From Lachnospiraceae bacterium (lineage in GTDB: Bacteria > Bacillota > Clostridia > Lachnospirales > Lachnospiraceae), in contig JAFRKV010000040.1 in NCBI GenBank assembly GCA_017431515.1, positions 124,001 to 188,000 on the forward strand: a stretch of 64,000 nucleotides of DNA. The letters run 5' to 3'. Position 1 is the first letter of the stretch. Each line of letters opens with the position of its first letter. The position numbers and the translations under genes were made by a program. Below, one piece after another: positions 48,487 to 60,338 of this stretch. The notes beneath the pieces are model-generated. The model saw only the letters and a program-made list of their open reading frames with translations. It had not been told where the DNA came from and made no database searches.

Positions 48487-49221
48487 ATGAAGAAAACGAA
48501 AGCGGACAGCTACGAAAAATATCGTTCCGATTATTATATGAGCTTAAACATGATGATGCAGAAACAGATTGAAGGCATCGTCTATACTGCCATGGAAAAC
48601 GGTCTGGCGCCGGATCCCGTCATCATTCAAAGAGCGCTTCAGGATGTTATGGATCAGGGAATGGCCACATTGTCCATGGTGGACCGCCTGATGAATTATA
48701 TGAATCTCATCGGCGGGGAAAATCTGGAAGAGCGTATTTATGAAGTGAAAGAGCTCATCCATGAGATCGAACAGGAAAATGATCTGAGCCGCGGGGTAGG
48801 GCTTGAAGTTGTATTTCAGCTGGCGGAGGAGACGCCGCCGCAGTTGTTTGGAGATGATATGAGGATCCGTTATGTAGTGAACGGCTTTTTGGGTCATTGC
48901 TACAACCGGATGAAAGGCGGCACCATCACAGTTCTGTTTTCGGCCGCGCCGCGTTCCTATGCATCCATGCTGACCATTACGATCATCGATGAAGGGGAGC
49001 CTCTGGAGCCGGAACTTGTGGATATGATCCGTAAATACGCCAGAAAAGGGGATCTTTTCTCTGTAGAGCGCAGTGACACCAAAAAGAGTGATCACGGGTT
49101 TTCCATTTTCGGTTATCTTTTGTATCAGATGTCCGGCAGGGTGCGTTTCAAAAGAGACGAAACGAAGAAACAGAATCTGGTTACGATCGAAATTCCGCAG
49201 CTTGCAATACAGCCCACCTGA
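48487..49221 (+). CDS. degenerate histidine-kinase-like ATPase domain protein
   Basis: A 244-residue protein with a helical N-terminal half and a C-terminal half that lines up with GHKL/HATPase domains. The N-box region DDMRIRYVVNGFLGHCYNRM has His where the catalytic Asn stands. The D-box is IIDEGEPLEP instead of DxGxG, and the G-box is reduced to DHGFSIFG. No H-box histidine is visible in the first helices. It is probably not an active kinase but a sensor or scaffold. The EAL gene follows 30 bases later, suggesting they act together. ATG 48487 is preferred to 48469 because AAGGG lies eight bases upstream. Confidence 0.6.
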   Translation: MKKTKADSYEKYRSDYYMSLNMMMQKQIEGIVYTAMENGLAPDPVIIQRALQDVMDQGMATLSMVDRLMNYMNLIGGENLEERIYEVKELIHEIEQENDLSRGVGLEVVFQLAEETPPQLFGDDMRIRYVVNGFLGHCYNRMKGGTITVLFSAAPRSYASMLTITIIDEGEPLEPELVDMIRKYARKGDLFSVERSDTKKSDHGFSIFGYLLYQMSGRVRFKRDETKKQNLVTIEIPQLAIQPT

Positions 49222-49251
49222 CCGTATCATTGCGGTCATGAGAGAGGAACT

Positions 49252-50034
49252 ATGTCACAAGACAAACAGGAAGAACTGAATGTGATCGAACTCTTTCCGG
49301 AAGCGATCCGAAAAGAAGAGTTTCTCGTGTATTATCAGCCGAAGGTTGCGTTGCGGGACTACTCCCTGGCGGGCGCGGAGGCTCTTTGCCGCTGGCTTCA
49401 TGACGGGAGTCTGCTTCCGCCGTTCCGTTTCATCCCGATCTTTGAGCAGAACGGGCAGATCGCGGAACTGGATTTTTATATGCTGGACCATGTATGCTGG
49501 GATATGCACGGCTGGATCAGCAAGGGCTGGAAGCCGGTGCGGACTTCGGTCAATCTTTCCCGTGTGCATGAGATGAATGAGAAGCTTGTTGCCGATATCC
49601 TGCATATTATTGACAGAAACGGCGTGCCGCGTGATCTTGTGGAGATAGAGCTGACGGAAACGACGGCAGATGTGGGATTTCATGACCTGAAGCTTGTGGT
49701 GGGCGGACTTTCCGAAGAAGGGGTGCATACCTCGGTGGATGATTTCGGAGTGGGATATTCCTCACTCAATCTGATCAGTGACCTGCCATGGAATATGCTG
49801 AAGATCGATAAAGGATTCGTGCCGGTGGATGGCGATATGCAGACCAGACACCACGTGATGTTAAAGCATCTGATCAATCTGGCGGGGGATATGGGTCTGG
49901 AGTGTCTTGCGGAGGGCGTCGAGACAGTGGAACAGGTCAAGATCCTGAAAGAGGCGCACTGCATGCTGGCGCAGGGATATTTCTTTGACAAGCCTCTGCC
50001 GAAAGCCGAATTTGAGACTCGGCTGGTATTTTGA
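49252..50034 (+). CDS. EAL-domain cyclic di-GMP phosphodiesterase
   Basis: A 260-residue stand-alone EAL protein that should linearise cyclic di-GMP. Catalytic elements are all present in order: GAEALCRW (EAL), SVNLSR, EIELTETTAD, SVDDFGVGYSSL, MLKIDKGFV, ECLAEGVETVEQ and LAQGYFFDKPL. No sensor domain is attached, so input may come from the upstream kinase-like protein. The start follows AGAGAGGAACT. It counterbalances the GGDEF protein 3 kb upstream. A strong hairpin terminator lies just after the stop. Confidence 0.93.
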   Translation: MSQDKQEELNVIELFPEAIRKEEFLVYYQPKVALRDYSLAGAEALCRWLHDGSLLPPFRFIPIFEQNGQIAELDFYMLDHVCWDMHGWISKGWKPVRTSVNLSRVHEMNEKLVADILHIIDRNGVPRDLVEIELTETTADVGFHDLKLVVGGLSEEGVHTSVDDFGVGYSSLNLISDLPWNMLKIDKGFVPVDGDMQTRHHVMLKHLINLAGDMGLECLAEGVETVEQVKILKEAHCMLAQGYFFDKPLPKAEFETRLVF

Positions 50035-50052
50035 ACGCATATTTATCGGAAG

Positions 50053-50086
50053 AGCTCCATTGTTCTGAGACAATGGAGCTTTCTTT
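50053..50086 (+). terminator. intrinsic terminator after the EAL gene, overlapping the next gene's start
   Basis: AGCTCCATTGT (50053-50063) and ACAATGGAGCT (50070-50080) are perfectly paired 11-base arms with a six-base loop, followed by TTCTTT. The ATG of the radical SAM gene (50073) lies inside the right arm. Confidence 0.75.
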
Positions 50087-51320
50087 GCGTCAAGCCCTTT
50101 CGTATCTGGCGCTTTCCGACAGTCATTCTGACGAGAGGATCACAGCATGGGAAAGGCGTTATGCATTGCCCTGTGCCGACAGACGCGCAGGAAAAGAGAT
50201 CCTGGGCAGGATCGAAGCGGAAGTGCGTGAGATCCCGCTGCCGCTCCTTTCCACATCGGAGCAGAGTCAGCGCGGAAAGAGCTTCCGTCCGGTGACACGG
50301 ATTCAGATGGAGCAGGGCATTTCGAACCATCCGAGGGCAAAGCGGATCCTGTCGCACTTTCCCGGAGCCAAAATACAGGAGATCAGACATTATAAGGATG
50401 CATTCCGACGCGGCGCGGATCAGAGTGACAGCGCTCCGGAAGCCGGGGAAACAGGGCAGGGACGTACCTTGATCCTGGCAGAGAAGAAAGGGACGCTTCT
50501 TTACCCCGGCGCACCGGTTTGCCAGAGCTTCGGGAACCGGTATTTCTATTATGCTTCCCAGATCATGAACTGCATCTATGACTGTGAGTACTGTTTTTTG
50601 AAGGGAATGTATCCCAGTGACGCTCTGGTGGTCTTTCTCAACCTGGAGGATTATTTTGCGGAACTGGAAGCGCTTTTGAAAGCGCATCCGGTTTATCTTT
50701 GCCTTTCTTACGACACGGATCTGCTGGCGCTCGAATCATGGACCTCCTTTCTTAGGGAGTGGAACGTTTTTATCAAGGAACATCCCGCCCTTTCGGTTGA
50801 AATTCGCACAAAATGCGCGGCCACAGGATTCTTTGAGGAACAATCCCCATCGGAAAATCTGATTTTTGCGTATACCCTGTCTCCGGAGCCGGTTGCCCGT
50901 ACATACGAGCACAGCGCGCCAACCCTTGCATCCCGTATGGCGGCGGCAAACGCTGCGATGAAAAAAGGATTTCCGGTACGGCTTTGCTTTGACCCGGTCT
51001 TGTACTGTGCGGACTGGAAAAAGATTTACGGCGCTTTTCTGGACGAAGTCATGGAAACGCTGGATCTTAGCTGCGTGAAAGACGTCAGCGCGGGCGTTTT
51101 CCGGATTTCCCACGGATATCTGAGACAAATGAGAAAAAAAGCGCCGGAATCCGCAGTTGCGCAGTATCCATACCGGAATGAAAGGGGTGTCGCCTGTTAT
51201 GATCCCGGACTTGAGGAGGAAATCCACCGGTTTTTTGTTGAAAAACTTACGAAAAAAATCGGAAACGAAAAGATTTTTTGGTGGAAATCACAAGAGAACT
51301 GTGATAAAGTAGAAACGTAG
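50073..51320 (+). CDS. spore photoproduct lyase-like radical SAM protein
   Basis: A radical SAM enzyme of the SPL family, about 415 residues. The cluster motif is MNCIYDCEYCFLKGMYP (C-x3-C-x2-C). The preceding NHPRAKRILSHFPGAKIQEI and following YLCLSYDTDLLALES, VEIRTKC and RLCFDPVLY match SPL proteins, which repair thymine dimers in spore DNA. About 90 N-terminal residues are extra relative to a usual SPL. Start is uncertain: TTG 50031 overlaps the EAL stop, whereas ATG 50073 lies inside the terminator hairpin; later starts are also possible. No spore genes are in this window, so its target is unproven. Confidence 0.8.
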   Translation: MELSLRQALSYLALSDSHSDERITAWERRYALPCADRRAGKEILGRIEAEVREIPLPLLSTSEQSQRGKSFRPVTRIQMEQGISNHPRAKRILSHFPGAKIQEIRHYKDAFRRGADQSDSAPEAGETGQGRTLILAEKKGTLLYPGAPVCQSFGNRYFYYASQIMNCIYDCEYCFLKGMYPSDALVVFLNLEDYFAELEALLKAHPVYLCLSYDTDLLALESWTSFLREWNVFIKEHPALSVEIRTKCAATGFFEEQSPSENLIFAYTLSPEPVARTYEHSAPTLASRMAAANAAMKKGFPVRLCFDPVLYCADWKKIYGAFLDEVMETLDLSCVKDVSAGVFRISHGYLRQMRKKAPESAVAQYPYRNERGVACYDPGLEEEIHRFFVEKLTKKIGNEKIFWWKSQENCDKVET

Positions 51321-51356
51321 TGTTGCACATCATGTCCAAAAACGGAGGAATGATCC

Positions 51357-51518
51357 ATGGATAAATATGTATGCGAAACCTGTGGTTATGAGTATGATCC
51401 GGCAGTCGGAGACCCGGATAACGGGATCGCTCCCGGCACTGCTTTTGCGGATCTTCCCGCAGACTGGGTTTGTCCGCTGTGCGGCGTAGGCAAGGATGAG
51501 TTCAAAAAAGCGGAATAA
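51357..51518 (+). CDS. rubredoxin
   Basis: A 53-residue rubredoxin with one Fe(Cys)4 site formed by [11 protein letters not shown] and [13 protein letters not shown], the standard C-x2-C...C-P-x-C-G pattern. It carries single electrons in anaerobes, for example to peroxide- or superoxide-removing enzymes. ATG 51357 follows CGGAGGAATGATCC. The last 23 bases overlap the atpZ gene, so it is the first gene of, or coupled to, the ATP synthase operon, an unusual setting. Confidence 0.95.
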   Translation: MDKYVCETCGYEYDPAVGDPDNGIAPGTAFADLPADWVCPLCGVGKDEFKKAE

Positions 51519-51744
51519 CAGCGTTTTCAGAGCATTCACGCTGGTGATGCAGTTCGGCATCAATATGCTGGTGCCGATTTTCCTGTGTCTGTTGCTCGGA
51601 ATGCTGATCTACCGGAAGACCGGGGCTGCCTGGCCGCTGATCCTGCTGTTGTTCGCAGGGGCGCTGGCGGGGTTTCGAAACTGCTATGTCCAGGCGAAAA
51701 AAGTGTATGAGACCGATGAAAAGACTGATCGAAAAGCTAAATAG
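51496..51744 (+). CDS. AtpZ-like ATP synthase accessory protein
   Basis: An 82-residue protein with two membrane segments (about 17-37 and 43-60) and basic ends. It fits the AtpZ/AtpQ family found ahead of atpI in F-type operons, thought to help cation transport or assembly; features are [20 protein letters not shown] and [11 protein letters not shown]. It starts within rubredoxin and overlaps the next gene by 29 bases, so translation is chained. No distinct Shine-Dalgarno is required or seen other than CAAGGATG context. Confidence 0.78.
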   Translation: MSSKKRNNSVFRAFTLVMQFGINMLVPIFLCLLLGMLIYRKTGAAWPLILLLFAGALAGFRNCYVQAKKVYETDEKTDRKAK

Positions 51745-52180
51745 TCTGAATACGGCGCTTCCGGGACTGCTGCTCGGGATTTTGCTTTATGGGCTTCTGG
51801 CGGAGTTTGTTGCCGTCTGGTTTGTCCCGGACTGGCGGAAATATACCATTGGCCTGTGGATCGGGATTGCTGCGGCGATTTTCATGTCAGTGCACATGGC
51901 AGTTGTCATTGCCGATGTCACGGACTTTATGACGGAAAAACAGGCAAAGGCCAAAGCAGTACTGCATGCGATTTTGAGGTATGGCATCGTTGCCGTGGCA
52001 TTCGGACTGATGACCTATTTTGAGATCGGGTATGTGCTGGCAGCATTGCTTGGGGTGATCAGCCTCAAGATTTCGGCTTATCTGCAGCCGTTTATGCAGA
52101 AAAAACTGGGCAGTCTGATCGGCGCCGGCCGTATCGGAGCTGTCACGAAAAAAGAGGAGGTGAGCGAGTGGAGATCCTGA
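51716..52180 (+). CDS. atpI: ATP synthase subunit I-like protein
   Basis: A 154-residue protein with four predicted membrane segments. Its position directly before atpB and its hydropathy fit AtpI, which assists c-ring assembly in Na+ ATP synthases such as that of Acetobacterium and relatives. Sequence conservation of AtpI is low, so the call rests mostly on place and topology. ATG 51716 ([10 protein letters not shown]) is chosen; ATG 51707 is also in frame. The end overlaps atpB by 13 bases. Confidence 0.7.
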   Translation: MKRLIEKLNSLNTALPGLLLGILLYGLLAEFVAVWFVPDWRKYTIGLWIGIAAAIFMSVHMAVVIADVTDFMTEKQAKAKAVLHAILRYGIVAVAFGLMTYFEIGYVLAALLGVISLKISAYLQPFMQKKLGSLIGAGRIGAVTKKEEVSEWRS

Positions 52181-52901
52181 AGAACATATTCGCGCCGGCG
52201 ACGTCGCCGGAAGTGAACTTCATGATCAAAGGGTTGTTTTCCTACAGCTTTTTCGGACACGAAGTATGGATCACGACCTCACACGTCTGCATCATTATCG
52301 TATTAATGATCATTCTGGGTTTTTCCATCGCAGCAAAGATTCGCATGAAACGGGCGACGGAAGTTCCGGACGGCTTCCAGAACGTTGTGGAGCTGATCGT
52401 GGAAAAGATCGACGGAATGGTGGAAGCGGCCATGGGCAAGAATGCAAAGTTCTTTGCCAACTACATCGGCACGATCTTCATTTTCATTCTGATCAGCAAC
52501 TTTTCCGGCCTGCTTGGGCTTCGTCCCCCGACAGCCGATTATGCGACGACCTTTGCGCTTGCGATCATGACATTCTCTATCATCACATTCCAGAAATTCA
52601 AGCATCAGCATGTGAAGGGTGTTTTGAAAGGTCTTTGCGATCCATGGGTATTCTGGGCGCCCATCAACCTGATCGGAGATGTGGCTGTACCGGTTTCCAT
52701 GTCTCTGCGTCTTTTCGCGAATGTCTTGTCGGGCGTCGTCATCGAAACACTGGTATACACGCTGTTATGGAATCTGGCGCTGGTTTGGCCCGCATTTTTG
52801 CATGTGTACTTTGACTTGTTCAGCGGCGCGATCCAGACCTATGTATTCGCGATGCTGACCATGACGTATGTCAACCAGGCGATCGAGGACGGAGAGTATT
52901 G

Positions 52902-52902
<1 letters not shown>
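52168..52902 (+). CDS. atpB: ATP synthase subunit a
   Basis: A 244-residue membrane subunit of Fo forming the ion half-channels. The essential arginine is in PVSMSLRLFANVLSGVVIE, and the last helices contain FSGAIQTYVFAMLTMTYVNQA. The GTG start at 52168 has GAGGTGAG upstream and lies within the atpI end. After the stop, TATATCC...GGATATA forms a hairpin before atpE. Confidence 0.95.
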
Positions 52903-53223
<321 letters not shown>

Positions 53224-53271
53224 TCCTTTCAACATTCCAAAATTTAGAAAGGAGGTTCGGCAAAGTACGAT

Positions 53272-53774
53272 ATGGAAAGACTATTTAATCTGGATTTTCA
53301 GCTGCTCCATGATGCCATCTTTCTGGCGATTGCGGTATTTGTCCTTTTCTTTCTGATCTCTTATCTTTTATTTGATCCTGCGCGGAAGATGCTGCAGCAG
53401 CGTAAAGAAAAGATTGCTACCGAGATCGCTACCGCGGCGGAAGATAAAGAAGCTGCGGCTGCATTGAAGGCAGAGTACGAAGAGAAGCTGAAAAATATAG
53501 ATAAAGAAGCGGAAACGATCTTATCGAATGCCAGACAGAATGCTTTGATGAATGCCGCCCGGATCGAGGACGAAGCGCGCAGCGATGCCAACAGGATCGT
53601 GCGCCGCGCCGAGGAGGAAGCGGTGCTTGAGAAGCAGCGCGTGATGGACGAGATGAAGTCCGAGATCATCAACATCGCTTCGTTGATGGCCGGAAAGGTC
53701 GTGGCTGCCAATATTGATACGACAGTTCAGGATTCTCTCATTGATGAGACGCTGAAGGAAATGGGTGAAGAGAC

Positions 53775-53787
<13 letters not shown>
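53272..53787 (+). CDS. atpF: ATP synthase subunit b
   Basis: A 171-residue peripheral-stalk subunit with one N-terminal membrane helix (about residues 12-32) and a long charged amphipathic helix (KMLQQRKEKIATEIATAAED onward) that dimerises and reaches F1. The start follows AAAGGAGG at a 15-base distance with TACGAT between. The end overlaps atpH by 13 bases. Confidence 0.95.
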
Positions 53788-55861
<2,074 letters not shown>

Positions 55862-55903
55862 AGGATCATGACTTTCAGTAAGTAGTAGAGGAGGAACGCC
55901 GCA

Positions 55904-56776
55904 ATGGCTTCAATGAAAGATATCAAGCGTCGCCGCAGCAGTATCCAGAGCACGCAGCAGATCACAAAAGCCATGAAGCTTGTTTCCACCGTAAAGCTCC
56001 AGAAAGCGAAAACACGCGCGGAGAAGACGACACCGTATTTTGATCATATGTATCAGACGGCCAGTTCGATCCTTGCGCGCTCGGGAACGATCAATCATCC
56101 CTATCTGTCGGCAGGAGATTCTCCGAAGGCAGCAGTAGTGGTGATCACCGCGAACCGCGGTCTCGCCGGTGGTTATAACAGCAATGTCGTGAAGCTGCTC
56201 ACCCAGGGAGACCTTCCGAAGGAAAATCTGGAGATTTATGCGATCGGTACCAAGGGCAAAGATGTGCTTGTGCGCAGAGGATATGATATCAAGGAGGATA
56301 TGTCCGGTATCATTGACGCGCCGACGTATGCTGACGCAAAGGCAGTTTGTGACAAGGTGCTGCAGTCCTTTTCAAACGGCGAGATTGGAGAGATTTATCT
56401 GGCATACACCTTTTTCAAGAACACGGTGGCGCATGAGCCCCGGCTGATGAAACTGCTTCCGTTGGAGTTTTCAGAAGAAGAACTGGCGGAAATGAAGCAA
56501 AGTGGTCAGGATGACAAGCTCATCATGAATTATGAGCCGAACGAGGAAGAGGCGCTGGAGCGGATCATTCCGAAGTATGTCACCAGTATTTTCTATGGCG
56601 CGCTGGTGGAAGCGGTGGCTTCCGAAAACGCGGCCAGAATGCAGGCAATGGATTCAGCGACCAGCAATGCGGAAGACATGATCAGCGATCTGTCGCTGAA
56701 GTATAACAGAGCCCGTCAGGGTTCGATCACGCAGGAGCTTACGGAGATCATTGCCGGAGCCGAAGCAATCAGTTAG
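55904..56776 (+). CDS. atpG: ATP synthase subunit gamma
   Basis: A 290-residue central-stalk subunit that rotates within the alpha/beta hexamer. The N-terminal coiled-coil helix (MKDIKRRRSSIQSTQQITKA, then MKLVSTVKLQKA) and the C-terminal helix (YNRARQGSITQELTEIIAGA) are the family hallmarks. AGAGGAGGAACGCC precedes ATG 55904. Confidence 0.97.
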   Translation: MASMKDIKRRRSSIQSTQQITKAMKLVSTVKLQKAKTRAEKTTPYFDHMYQTASSILARSGTINHPYLSAGDSPKAAVVVITANRGLAGGYNSNVVKLLTQGDLPKENLEIYAIGTKGKDVLVRRGYDIKEDMSGIIDAPTYADAKAVCDKVLQSFSNGEIGEIYLAYTFFKNTVAHEPRLMKLLPLEFSEEELAEMKQSGQDDKLIMNYEPNEEEALERIIPKYVTSIFYGALVEAVASENAARMQAMDSATSNAEDMISDLSLKYNRARQGSITQELTEIIAGAEAIS

Positions 56777-56780
56777 TTAA

Positions 56781-58184
<1,404 letters not shown>

Positions 58185-58196
58185 GGGACGGGGACG

Positions 58197-58598
58197 ATGG
58201 CAGATATTTTTACAGTTCAGATCATCACGCCGGATCGCATTTTTTATGAGGGCGAGGCGACGATGATTGAATTCAATACGGAAGCCGGAGAGATCGGCGT
58301 GTATCCGAGACATATCCCGCTGACTACCGTGATCCGTCCGGGAGTTGTAACAATCCACGAGGAATCCGGTGACAAAAAAGCAGCAGTGCATGCCGGATTT
58401 GCGGAAATCCTGCCGGATAAGGTATCAATCATGGCAGAGATTGCCGAGTGGGCAGATGAGATCGATCTGGAGCGCGCGGAAGAGGCAAAGAAACGCGCCG
58501 AAGAGCGTATTGCCGAAAAGACGCAGGACACGGATATGGATCGGGCAGAACTGGCCTTGAAGAAGGCGGTTGTCCGTATCCAGTTAGCCGGAAAATAA
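58197..58598 (+). CDS. atpC: ATP synthase subunit epsilon
   Basis: A 133-residue subunit with an N-terminal beta sandwich (FTVQIITPDRIFYEGEATMI, GEIGVYPRHIPLTT) and a C-terminal helical hairpin (ERAEEAKKRAEERIAEKT) that can inhibit ATP hydrolysis. It ends the operon. Its last 15 bases overlap the end of the convergent dehydratase-activator gene, and no intrinsic terminator is evident there. Confidence 0.95.
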   Translation: MADIFTVQIITPDRIFYEGEATMIEFNTEAGEIGVYPRHIPLTTVIRPGVVTIHEESGDKKAAVHAGFAEILPDKVSIMAEIAEWADEIDLERAEEAKKRAEERIAEKTQDTDMDRAELALKKAVVRIQLAGK

Positions 58599-60335
58599 CG
58601 TTTCCAATGCATACAGGGCTGCCCCGAGGGCGCCGACAATCTGAGGTTCCCCGGGGAGAAACAGCTTTGTGTGAAGCAGCTCCTCTAAAACGGCGACGAC
58701 ACCTGCATTTTTGGCGACGCCGCCGGTCATCATCAGGGTTTCTTCCAAACCGACTTTTCGAAGCATCCCGATTGATTTTTTGGCGATGGCTGTATGAACA
58801 CCGCGGGCAATGTCCGCGGTTTCTTTATTTTGCGCAATTAGGGAGATGACTTCGGATTCTGCGAATACCGTACACATACTGCTGATCTCCACTGTTTCTT
58901 TGGATTGAAGTGAGAGCGGGCCCAGGGCATCAATGTCCACCTCCAGTGAGCGTGCCATTGCCTCCAGAAAACGGCCCGTGCCGGCTGCGCACTTGTCATT
59001 CATGACAAAATCCACCACATCCCCTTTTTCATTCAACCGGATCGCTTTGCTGTCCTGCCCGCCGATATCAAGAATGGTACGGACGGCGGGATTCAGAAAA
59101 TGCGCGCCTTTCCCGTGGCAGCTGATCTCCGTCACGTTTTTGGAGGCAAAGGGAATGCTGACACGGCCGTAACCTGTGGACACGATGCAGCATAGGTCAT
59201 CCTTTGAGATGTTTGCGGATTTGCAGGTCATCTCGAGGATCCGGGATGCGCTTTCTGTTGATTTCGCGCCGGTTCTGATGATTTCACAGGCAAGGATCTC
59301 TTTTTTTTCATTGAGAAGAACGGAGTTGGTCGAAGTGGAACCGCTGTCAATGCCAAGCGCATACATGGGCTGATCTCCTTTCGCAGAGCCGATCTGAAAC
59401 GATTTGTGAGGGAGGCTTTTTTTGGCGGACAGCTCTTCCAGAAAGGCATCCAGCCTGGTGGAAAGCTGCCCTGCAAAAAGGCCTGTGTAATCCGTTTCGA
59501 TCTGCAGGATCGGAACAGAGAGGGTTCTTTTGAAGTCCGCATATTCAAAAGAAAAATTGTCGCAGAACTTGATAGTATGGTAAAGGATGCCGTCCAGACG
59601 GTCTGTAAAGCCATCCGTCAGTAAAGAACGTCCGCTTGCTTTCGTCATGCGCATGCAGGGGAACTGATTTAAAAGGCGAAACGCATAACCGGAAAGAGGA
59701 GAAGCATCTGTTTCTTCCGTTATGTTCTGCGGCAAAAGCTCCCGTGTCATGCCGTTGCAGGTCAGATCAAACAGGATCTCCACATTTCTTTCTGTCAGCA
59801 GTGTCCTTACCTGTGTCGGGATGCGCGCCCCCATGAGGCCGATTTTAAGAGGCGCATCCGGCGTGGGCTCTTCGGGACGGCAGTTTTTTTCTTGTTCTGA
59901 CAGGAATTGCTGCAGAGCATCCTCAGCATCCGCCGGGGAAAAGGAACCTGGGTCTGCCGCCGAAAGGGTCAGGAGCATATCCCGGATTTGACGCGCATAC
60001 AATTTGCCCGCGAATTCATTGGATTGGCGCGGGATATCCAAAAGATAAAAAAACCTGTCCGGATACTCCGTCCTGAGGCGGTCATAGAGACGGCGGATAC
60101 TGTCGCAGCAGGTGGTAAGGAGGATGCCGCACAGCGCATTTTCACCCGTAAAAGCGGCAGAGGATGACTCCAAAACCGCCTTTGCGTAGGAACAAACATT
60201 GGGATGGAGGAGCGCATCCGCCGTCGGAAAGGCAGCGGCGGTCTCATCCAGCCGCACCATCTCATAGCCCAGCGCTTCCAGGAGTTCCACCGGCGTATAT
60301 TTACAGATATAACCGAGTTTTTTTCCGTTTCTCAT
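58584..60335 (-). CDS. 2-hydroxyacyl-CoA dehydratase-like domain fused to its ATPase activator
   Basis: A 583-residue fusion. Residues 1-320 resemble the HgdB-type dehydratase subunit (GYICKYTPVELLEALGYEMV; cysteines 48, 76/77 and 258 are candidate FeS ligands). Residues 324-583 are a BadF/HgdC-type activator: GIDSGSTSTNSVL, DIGGQDSKAI, NDKCAAGTGRFLEAMA with Cys449, and SSMCTVFAESEVISL with Cys488, the two residues per subunit that hold the bridging [4Fe-4S] cluster. Activators inject an electron into the dehydratase at the cost of ATP. Related double-cubane proteins (YjiM/YjiL-like) reduce small molecules. Which chemistry applies is open. It starts three bases after its partner's stop. Confidence 0.85.
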   Translation of the reverse strand: MRNGKKLGYICKYTPVELLEALGYEMVRLDETAAAFPTADALLHPNVCSYAKAVLESSSAAFTGENALCGILLTTCCDSIRRLYDRLRTEYPDRFFYLLDIPRQSNEFAGKLYARQIRDMLLTLSAADPGSFSPADAEDALQQFLSEQEKNCRPEEPTPDAPLKIGLMGARIPTQVRTLLTERNVEILFDLTCNGMTRELLPQNITEETDASPLSGYAFRLLNQFPCMRMTKASGRSLLTDGFTDRLDGILYHTIKFCDNFSFEYADFKRTLSVPILQIETDYTGLFAGQLSTRLDAFLEELSAKKSLPHKSFQIGSAKGDQPMYALGIDSGSTSTNSVLLNEKKEILACEIIRTGAKSTESASRILEMTCKSANISKDDLCCIVSTGYGRVSIPFASKNVTEISCHGKGAHFLNPAVRTILDIGGQDSKAIRLNEKGDVVDFVMNDKCAAGTGRFLEAMARSLEVDIDALGPLSLQSKETVEISSMCTVFAESEVISLIAQNKETADIARGVHTAIAKKSIGMLRKVGLEETLMMTGGVAKNAGVVAVLEELLHTKLFLPGEPQIVGALGAALYALETLFSG

Positions 60336-60338
60336 GAA

